Source: Candidatus Sumerlaeota bacterium | Lineage (GTDB): Bacteria; Sumerlaeota; Sumerlaeia; UBA8349 | NCBI GenBank assembly: GCA_016931035.1 | Contig: JAFGFN010000186.1 | Location: forward strand, 1-33,071 | DNA: 33,071 nucleotides | Direction: 5' to 3' | Shown here: in pieces, positions 19,601-28,600 of the stretch | How positions within the stretch are numbered: position 1 is the stretch's first letter | How the letters are laid out: each line of letters starts with the position of its first letter | Position numbers and translations under genes: made by a program | The notes under the pieces: model-generated | The model's input: the letters and a program-made list of their open reading frames with translations, nothing else | What the model was told of the DNA's origin: nothing | The model's database searches: none

Positions 19601-22600
19601 GAACCAACCACCGTCGTACCCGCCGACGACGTACTTCTTCCCCAGGCATCGCTTCGGGATCACAGAGAACGCCGAACCGTTTCCCGTTTGCTTCGTCCAG
19701 CAAACGGCCGAGAAAGGCTCGTCGCTCGTGATGCGCAAAGCGACGTCGTCCACTTTGTAGTCGGGTTTGCACTGGAAGTGGCTTTCGGGAAGGAGGAGGT
19801 GATACTGCTTGCGGCGATGCAACACTTCGTAATGGAAAGCTGGATCTTCCCAGACCTCGTATATCTCTTTCGGCATTTTCCATTGGGGCTCGGCGCCCGG
19901 CAGAACGGCGTGCACGGATTCCCACAACCAGTAGGAGCCCGCCTTGTTCGGGATCATCCATTCGCCCACGCCTCTTCCCGTGACGGGATCGGGCAGCGTG
20001 AGGGTGGCTGGATGTTCGTGTTCAGGGGCCGAGCCCAGCACCCAGAGGTCGTCGTATTTGCTCCCGCTCGCGCCGGCCGGGACGCGGACAACCTCGTGCC
20101 AATTCCAGTCGACCAGCTCGCCGGACCGGAAGTTCTCGAACCGGACGGTCTGGGGTTCGCTCGCATCGGCTTCGCCCGCCGTCACCGTAATTCGGGCATC
20201 GACCCCGAAGTCGTTGTCAATCGTAAGCCCGCAAGAGTATCCCCAACCGGTCATCTTGCTGAAATAGAACGGAATGGGCATCCAGAATTCCGTGTCGATG
20301 AAGATGTTTTCCTTCATCAACGAGCCGCTGGCCAGGACCCTGTAGTTGTTGTTCACCTCCGAGTACTCGACGATCTGCCCGTACGGGGTTTCCTCGCCCT
20401 TCTGATTCTCGGCGTAGTCCACCTTGAAACGAACGGCCTTGACCGGCGAGTCCGACCGGAGAGTAATGGGGTCGTGTGTCGCGAGCCACTTCTGAGTCCC
20501 GTTCAATGTGGCCTGGGTGATCCTGTTCTGGAAGGTTTCGTTCTCGTACTCGACGGAGAACAGGACGTTGAACCCCGTGTCGATGTTCGTCTGGCGGCAA
20601 TTCTCGATGTTCGCCTCGAACTTCACCTTTCGACCCGCGTAATGCCCGACCGTCGACAGGTCTCCGGCCGACTCCCAGGCGCCCAAGGTCCCGAGATTGT
20701 CGGCCCACCACTGCATCGATATCTCGGGCTCGTTGTCGGAGTCGAGTATGAACCGTAGATCGGGGAACTTGTCGTAGAGCACAATCACCTGGTTGGATTT
20801 GACCCAGTACGTTTTTCCTTCAACCGTCCGCGAAACCCACGCGACGAGGACGAACCGGGTCTGATCCTCGAGCGAGACGTTGGAGAACGTGAACACCCCT
20901 TGCGAATTCGGCGTGGCGGTCGGACTGTGCGCGACGTTGTTCAGATAGAGCGTTATGGGTTCGTCGGAATACGTCGCGTCGGACCCAAACGTCCCCAGAA
21001 CGGTGATCGCGCTCTGGGTGGTCACGTACCAAGAAGTCTGAAGATCGTATCCGTCGATTTGGGTGATCAGGAGCGGCGGGTCGCTCACGGCGGTGTCTCC
21101 AACCGGGAAGCTGTATCTCCCGTTCTCGCCGATACTGCGGACGCAGTACGTGTAGGTCGTTCCGGCGTCGATATCGCCGTCCAGGTACGACGTGACACCT
21201 CTGGCCACGCTCCAAGCCGCGTCCACGGGAGTCGTCTCGGTCGTCCCGACGGACCGGGTGAGGAGATAGCCGATCACGTCAACCGGCTCGTCCGATGCCG
21301 TCGACCACTCGGCCAGGTTCTTCGTGGGCAAGGCGGTCACCGAGAGATCGGCCGGCGCGGTCGGCCGCGCCGCAACGCGCGAGGCGCCGTTGTCGCCCCA
21401 GTCCGCTTCGTCCTCGCCGATCGTGTGTCGCGGATCGATGTAGACGCAGACGCCTTCCGCGTCGCTCACGGACTCGAGGCTCAGCGTTGTGGGAATCGTG
21501 ACCTCGAACTGCTCACCGGCCTCGATCACGGGGATGATGAAGGGTCGGCACGAGATTGTCGTCGCCAGATCGTCCTTCTCGTACACGAACACCGGTACTC
21601 GGAACACCGGCGCCGGAACGCCTTCGCCTGATGGCTTTTCGTAATGGATGACGGCGTTCACCACCAGAAGCGAATCGGTGTTCGCGAACCGGATGTCGGA
21701 CTCCGAAATGGACAGATTCGGAGTCGGGCGAGTTCCCGCGCCGTTGTCGACTACTTCCACGGAAACCGACATCTCGTTGTCCGTCTCGTCCGTCTCGACA
21801 AAGAAGCCGATCGGATCGACCGTCGCCTTGATGCTGTGCAGGCCAATGGCCAGCGGCACGTCGCGCAGGGTGAGCGTGACGATTCCCACGGTCACGCCCT
21901 CGCTGTCGGTTTCGAGGGCGGGCAGCGTGAGGTTCGTCCAATAATCGAGTTCCTTGCCCGTGATCTCGTCGACGATGCGCAGGTGCACGCCCGACGCGTC
22001 CACAAATCCCTCTTCGTCTTGACCGTTGGCGAGGACCACCGTGACGTTCACCGGCGCCGTTGTCGTCTCGCACGACGCCACGATCGGCTCCTCCGGATCG
22101 GCCGAGATGTCGAGAATCCTCAGGTTGGTCTTGTCGATATTGAACGATCTCGACGCCTCGTTGTTGGCGGCCGAGTACTCGTCCACCGCCACCTCTCCGG
22201 AATCCAGGAAATCGAATCGGACCGAGACGTTCACCACGCTCGGGGCCGAGTCGAGGCGGTCGGTTTCCGGATCGACGGCCTGACAGGAACCGTGGCGTGG
22301 CAGTCCGAACGGGATGATATCGCCGGAGTTGTAGTAGGTGTCGTCCAGGTTTGTGTAGTCGATGTGGTAATTCAACTTGTGTCCAAGTGCTTCGTCGATC
22401 TCGTCCAGGAGATTGCGAATCGTCCCCTGAACGGATTTGCCGTCGCCCAGGTCGGAGATGGAGATGTCTTCCCGATAGATGCCGAGATCCGGTGTCGAGA
22501 CCTCGTCGTGCGGATGGACGATCACGCCCAGATTGCACACATTGTTCTCGTCGTCCATTTCTCTAATCCGGTCGTCGGGGTCGGCTTCGACACGAATCGT

Positions 22601-25600
22601 ATAGCTGCTGGCTTCTTCCAGCACGAGCGACATCTCGATAGTCTTGGAATGCCCCGCCTTGAGTTCCGCCACGCGGACCGTACGCGAGCTGAGCAGATCG
22701 TCGAGACTGACGCGGAGATCCACGTCGAAGGCGTCGCCCGCCCCGACGTTGTCCAGACGAACTCGGAGGTATCCCGGTTCTTCGTAGAACAGCGGTTTGG
22801 GGCCGTAGTCCACACCATCCGCGGAGACGGCCAAGTCGGGCCATTCCAGTGCGCCGGGCTCATAGACCGAGATTCGGCGACCGGCGATGTTGTCGGTTTC
22901 GCACGATTCGGCCACCTTGCCCGCGTCGAAGAGGAACCCGTCCCACGGCGCGTCTGCCCAAACGAAGAGATCGTAGTCGCCGGGCGTCTGCAGATCCAAT
23001 CGGTTGGAGTGGACCTCGAACGCGATCAGCTTGGAACAACCGGGATTCAGGGCCGACTCGTTACTAGAGCCGGTGCCGAGAGGAACGTACCGAAGATAAC
23101 GCGGATCGGCGGCTTCGAGAGGATGGCCTTCGAACAGGCGAACGCGGGCCTCGGGGTTCGTCACGGCTTGCTGTCCGAGGTTCCAGACTCTTGCCTCCAA
23201 ATACCAGGTGGCGCCCGCAATCGGGGGGCCGGACGAGGAGTACGCCCGGATTCCGTCGGCGCAGACCACCAGGTTCGGCCTCTTGGGCATTGTCCACTCG
23301 ACGACGTTGTTGTCTTCGTCGAACTCGGGAATCCGCTCCTCCGCATCGATCATGAAGTAGACGACCTTCGGGATTCGGCCCTCCGGCAGCGTGAGTTCGA
23401 ACGCCACTTCGTCGGACGAGGCGACCAGATAAGCGGCCGAAGAGACGAGCCTTTCCTCGGTGCGTTCCGAGGGGGTCAGGTCCCTCGGATCGACGTCGAA
23501 CGCCGAGACGCGGGCGTTGAGCGCGGCAGCCGGGCCGTAGTTCTTCACCAGAACGTTGAATTGACGACTCACCGGCGCGAAGGCCCCTTCTGCGGGGAGA
23601 GCGATCCCCAGTTCCGGACGCAGCGCGCGCACGGCCCAAGCCGTATCGAGGGCGCGGGCATTCCACCCGCCGTCGTCGGTGCTCTGCTGCGCGATCAGGT
23701 AGTTCGCTCCCTTCAGTGCTTTGGCGCCGAGAGACCCACAGAGGTTCGAATCGGACGTCGTCATGGCCATATTGACGAGACTCCAGACGCCCGCCGCCGT
23801 ATCCACCACGTTCGGATCGGTCTGCGGGAACGCAATCGAGTTCGGGTCGATCGTCGCGGTCTGGTTCTCGAAGAAGCTCCTCAACGGGGTGTTCTCGACG
23901 AGCGTATAGACGTGCGAGTATCCCGACTGTCTGCGAAGGGCGTTGATTGTCGAGGCGATCTCGGCCGTCAGGTAGAAGTTGTCCAATTGCCACGTGTTCC
24001 CCAAACTTCCGGCGATCGGATAAGTCACGTCGCTCGGATACGGCACGATCGTGTTCTGGCCCATGGAGATCCCGAGTCGGGCATTGCTCCACCCGCCCTC
24101 GTTGGACTGCGATGTCAGGACTTGTTGCACGAATCCGGTGTTCTCTCCGAAATACTCGAGCCATCTTGGCGAGAGGACGCCCAGGGCGTCGCCCGCGCCC
24201 GCCGCCATCGAGGCCCGCAGGGCGAGGATCGTCTCGTAGCGGGTCGAAAGCGACTCGCCGCCGAGAGAGAACGAGCCTTCGGCTCCCTCGCAGTAGTCCA
24301 TCAAGCTGGGTTGGTCGTCGTTCATGAAACCCGCCACCCAGCTTCCGCAGTTCTTGTAGAGAGGATCGATGCCGCCCAGGCAGTAGAGAACCTTTCGCTC
24401 GGCGCGGTTGGCGTAGGCCAGAGTCTCGATCACGCTCGAGCGAAGCCCGAAATCGCCGACTTCGCCTTGTTCCATTTCCCCGGCCAACCAGACGATCGCG
24501 TCGTGGTAGGCCTGCGCGACGGAAACCGGACTTTCGGAATAAACGTTGTCGTAGGGAGACTCGTACGCGAGGTCCGCTCCGACGAGAGCGTTGGCGGCGA
24601 ACGTGGCCTCGGCGATGAGTTCCGCCCGAGACCGGTCCTCCTGCGTCTTCCAGGAGCCGAAGTCCTCGTCGTCGTTCCGCCACTGATGCTCCAACAGCCA
24701 GTCGATTCCGCTCAGCGCCCCGGTCGGCCGGGTGCCACTGGGGACATTGTCCACCCAGAAGGTCAGACTCGGCGCCCGACCCGAGTTGCTGTTCCCCACC
24801 GAGTCGGTCGCGAGGATCTTGACCGTGTGTCGGCCGTCGGGCACCGTCGCCGTGTTCCACGAGGAAAGCGTATACGAGCTGGCGGTCACGTCCGAAGCGG
24901 TGAAGCGCCCGATCTCCAAACGGTCGTCGACGACCGCCACGAACTCGACGGGACCCGAATCCTCCTGCGGGTTCTGAGAAAGGGACCACCGCACGTCCGT
25001 CGAGCCTTCCACCGTAATGACGGGGGCCGAGGGCCCCTGGCCGTCTATGGTCAATCCCACGACGTCGGGCGCTCGTCCGTCGATGACGATGTCCTTGAGC
25101 GATTGGATCTCGGGATTGGCTATGTCGAACGCGACGATGGTCGCTCGGGGAGCCGCGGCCGCATGCGGACTCAAGTACAGCCCGTTTTGCAGGATCTGGC
25201 CGGGGCCGTCCACCCGCCAGCCGATCTGACACGGCACCGGGTTCCCGGCGGCGTCGCGGCCGACGGCGGTGAATCGCTGCTGACTGTCGAGGCCGAGTAC
25301 GATCGGTTCCTGAGGATAGATGTCGAAATGGTCCAAGGGGCCGGCTCCGACGACATGGACGAAGACCCAGTCGTCGACGTTGTCGGCCTCTCGACTGGCG
25401 ACGACCTTCCCCGACCCCTTGAGGCCCGCCAGGAAATGGCCGTCTTCGATCGTCCCAATCCCGTTCGTGACCGCCCACTCGATTTGGGTCTCGTCCACGT
25501 CCAGATCGAAATCGTCCGGCAGGTAGTCGATGATGGCTTGGAAGTCGTAGGTCTCGCCCGAATCGAGCTCGATCACGACGCCGTCGGGAATCGCCACTCC

Positions 25601-28600
25601 CGCTTCGTCGGCGATCTCGATCGAAACCACGCTCCAGTCGTATTCGTTCACGTAGACCACGCTGTCCTTCACGATCCAAGGCGATCGGTTGCCCTCGTCC
25701 GTGTCGCGGAACTGGGCGTAGACCGTCTGTTTGCCCACGTCGCCGAGGTAGCCGTGCGGGTCATCGTTGAGAGTCACCCACACCCGTTGATTCGCCGGAT
25801 AGTCGAACCACTCGCCGACGTCGATCGTCTCCGCGCCGACGCGAACCCCTTGCAGATCGCCGTAGAGCCGCACTTCGACGCCTGCGGGACCGCTGATGCC
25901 CAGATCGGCCCGAACCTCTTGCCGCAAAGCGAAATGGCGGCCGCGGTCGAGACGAATGAAGTCTTTGAATTCGCGTCCCACGAGGTACGTCTGGTTCGAG
26001 TCGTCCACCAAGGCGGGGTGCCACGTGGCGAACGGGTCCGTCCCGTCATGACCGAAGATCTGCCCGCGCGAGCCCTGTTCGCCGAACACGTCTCGGTACG
26101 AAAGGGCGAGCGAACTCGTCGTCACGATCGAGAGCGAGGGGGTGGTGAAGGCCTCGCAACGGTGGATCCGCATACCCTCGGGGGTGAGGGTCTGGAGATA
26201 GACGTAGGCGTTGTCTCCCGCCGCGGCGAAATTCGGGGTCTCGACGGCGACGACGCCTTCGCCTGCGAGAAGATCGCCGGTGACCTCCGAGAACGCCGCA
26301 CCGTATTCCTGGTTCGCGCTGTCGTACGGCATCATCAAGACGGTGATGGACGTCGAACCGTCCTTGAGCAGCAATCCCCAGATGTTGCCGTCTCCGTCCG
26401 CGACGCCCTTCGACGATTCGAAGTCTGGCCCGGAGCTCGTATAGAATGGCGGGTCCGACCAAGCCGAAGACCCTTCCCTGCAACGGACGCAGAAGTCTTT
26501 GCCCGAGTTGATATACGAGAGATAGAGATTGTCGTCGGCCCCGAGAATCAGGTCCGGGGTCGCTCCCGAGAGCGCGTCGCCCGATCCGCTCCATGTCGCG
26601 CCGTTCCTGACGTAGACCCGGAACTGCGTCGTGTTCGTATAGAACACGGCGTACCACGCCTCGCCGTACCTCATGATCGAAGCGTTCGACGGTGCGGCCG
26701 CGGCACTCGATCCGACCTCCTCAGGAGTCGCGCTTTCCCAACGTTCGGAGAGAGTTTTTGTGCGGGCCCATACGTCCCCGTCCGCATCTCTCGTCAAGAG
26801 CGATTGCTCGTCGCCGTCCTGCGCCACGCCGAGGACGCGCTCGTCCGCGGCGACGAGCGAGCGCACTCCCCGGGTCAGCTCGTAGAGTGCCAGATTGCCC
26901 ACCGCGTCCTGAGTGCTCCAGACAATCGTCCGGCCGGTCCCGCTCCCGGCCACGGCGAGTCCGCCCGACGTGGGCCGGCACCCGACCTCGATCGCGCCGT
27001 CCGCTCCCGAGGGTCCGTTGATGTTCACAATCGCCCCGAGTTCCGCGAGATCGCGCCGACGAACCGTCAGGCACACGTGAGTGGTCGCCGTGTCGTCGGG
27101 GTAGCCGTTCGTGACTTCAACCGTCGCGCTCGACTCGAAATCCTGGTGCAGGGCGTCGAAGACCGGGAAGACGTCCCGGTACAGGGGGACCGTGGACGCC
27201 GCGTCCGAGATGTCGGCAATGACCGGATCCGCGGTGGTCTCGAATCCATAGGAGTTGGCGACGCTGCCGGGATTCAGAAGGTCGATGCTCAGGCGCACCA
27301 AGCTCCCCTCGTCGATCTCCATCCCCGTCGAGACGGCCAGCGAGATCGGGTCGTCGTCCACGATCGTGCACACCGCCCGACAGATCGCGCCCAAGGTGGC
27401 GCCGGTCGCCCCGGTCAACTCGACGACGATCGTCTCGGGCGCCTCGTCGTCCGAGTCGTCCGTCAGTTCTATGGTGAGAGAACACGTCGTCTGACCCGAC
27501 TCGAATTGGATCTCTTGCGGAGAAGGCGTGACGTAGTCTTGTCCGGCGACGGCCGTACTGGACGTGAGAATCTGATAGGTGACCAGAACTCCGCCGTCCA
27601 CCGCTTCCGGCAGCACAACCAGCAGTTCCGCCGTGCCGTCCGACTCGTTCGCCGAGTAGGAGGGCGAGAAGAAACTTACCGCGGGACAGACGTGGATCAG
27701 GAGCGTGGCCGTGTCGCTCCCGCCGTATCCGTCGTCCACGCGCACGGTGAACTCATTCATTCCTGCGTCGCTGCGGAGCGGGAGACCGGACAAACCTCCG
27801 CCGCCACTCACGGTGAGCCACGACGGTCCCGAGACCAGAGAGTAGGTGAGAATATCGCCGTCCCGGTCCGTCGCCGTACCCCAGATGGAGTCACTATATG
27901 GTTCGTCTTCGGTTGCCGGTTCCGCGTTCAACGGGTCCGAGGTGAATATGGGCGGGAAGTTCTCGTCGGCGTCGTTCCCCTCGCCGTCGTTGTAGAGACC
28001 CTCGACCTCTTCTTCGGTCAGGTAGCGCGAGAAGATCCGAACGTCGTCGATCGAGCCCACCGGTGTCGTCAGGCACGAGGGTCCTTTTCCGAGCGTCAGA
28101 GACGCCGCGTTCGAGAACGAGAAGTCGGCGGAGGAAGTCTGCTTGTTGCCCCCGTTGAAATAGGTCTCCACCTCGCCCGCGTCGTTCTTCTGAATCGCCA
28201 CGAAACACCATTCCGTAACCGCGAGCGGAGAGGGCGATACGGTCACCTTGCTCGTCGCCTGGCCCGACTCGTAGGCGCGGAGCAACAACCGGCGGGTCAG
28301 ATCGACGTTCACCGCGAATCCGCCGTCCAGATCGCCCGGCAACTTGGAGACCACGCAACCGTTCGTCTGACTCTGGTCCAGCCGCAACCAGAACGACATG
28401 GCGAACGTATCCGTCTCGAACCATCCGGTGCCGCAATCGACGTGGTCGTCCACCCCGTCGAACCAGAGGGCCGAGTCGATGACGCCGGTCGTTGTGTGTT
28501 CGCTCGTGTGTGGGGTCGAGGAGGTCGACGTAAAGGTCGAATCGCGATCGTCGAAGGCGTCGACCACGACCGGACTGGCCGCGTTGTCGTCCATCTTCCA

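Noticed and set aside
23610..24720. Functional terpene cyclase or thioester protein
   Set aside because: Neither DxDD nor CGEQ is present; only the toroid-like repeats are.
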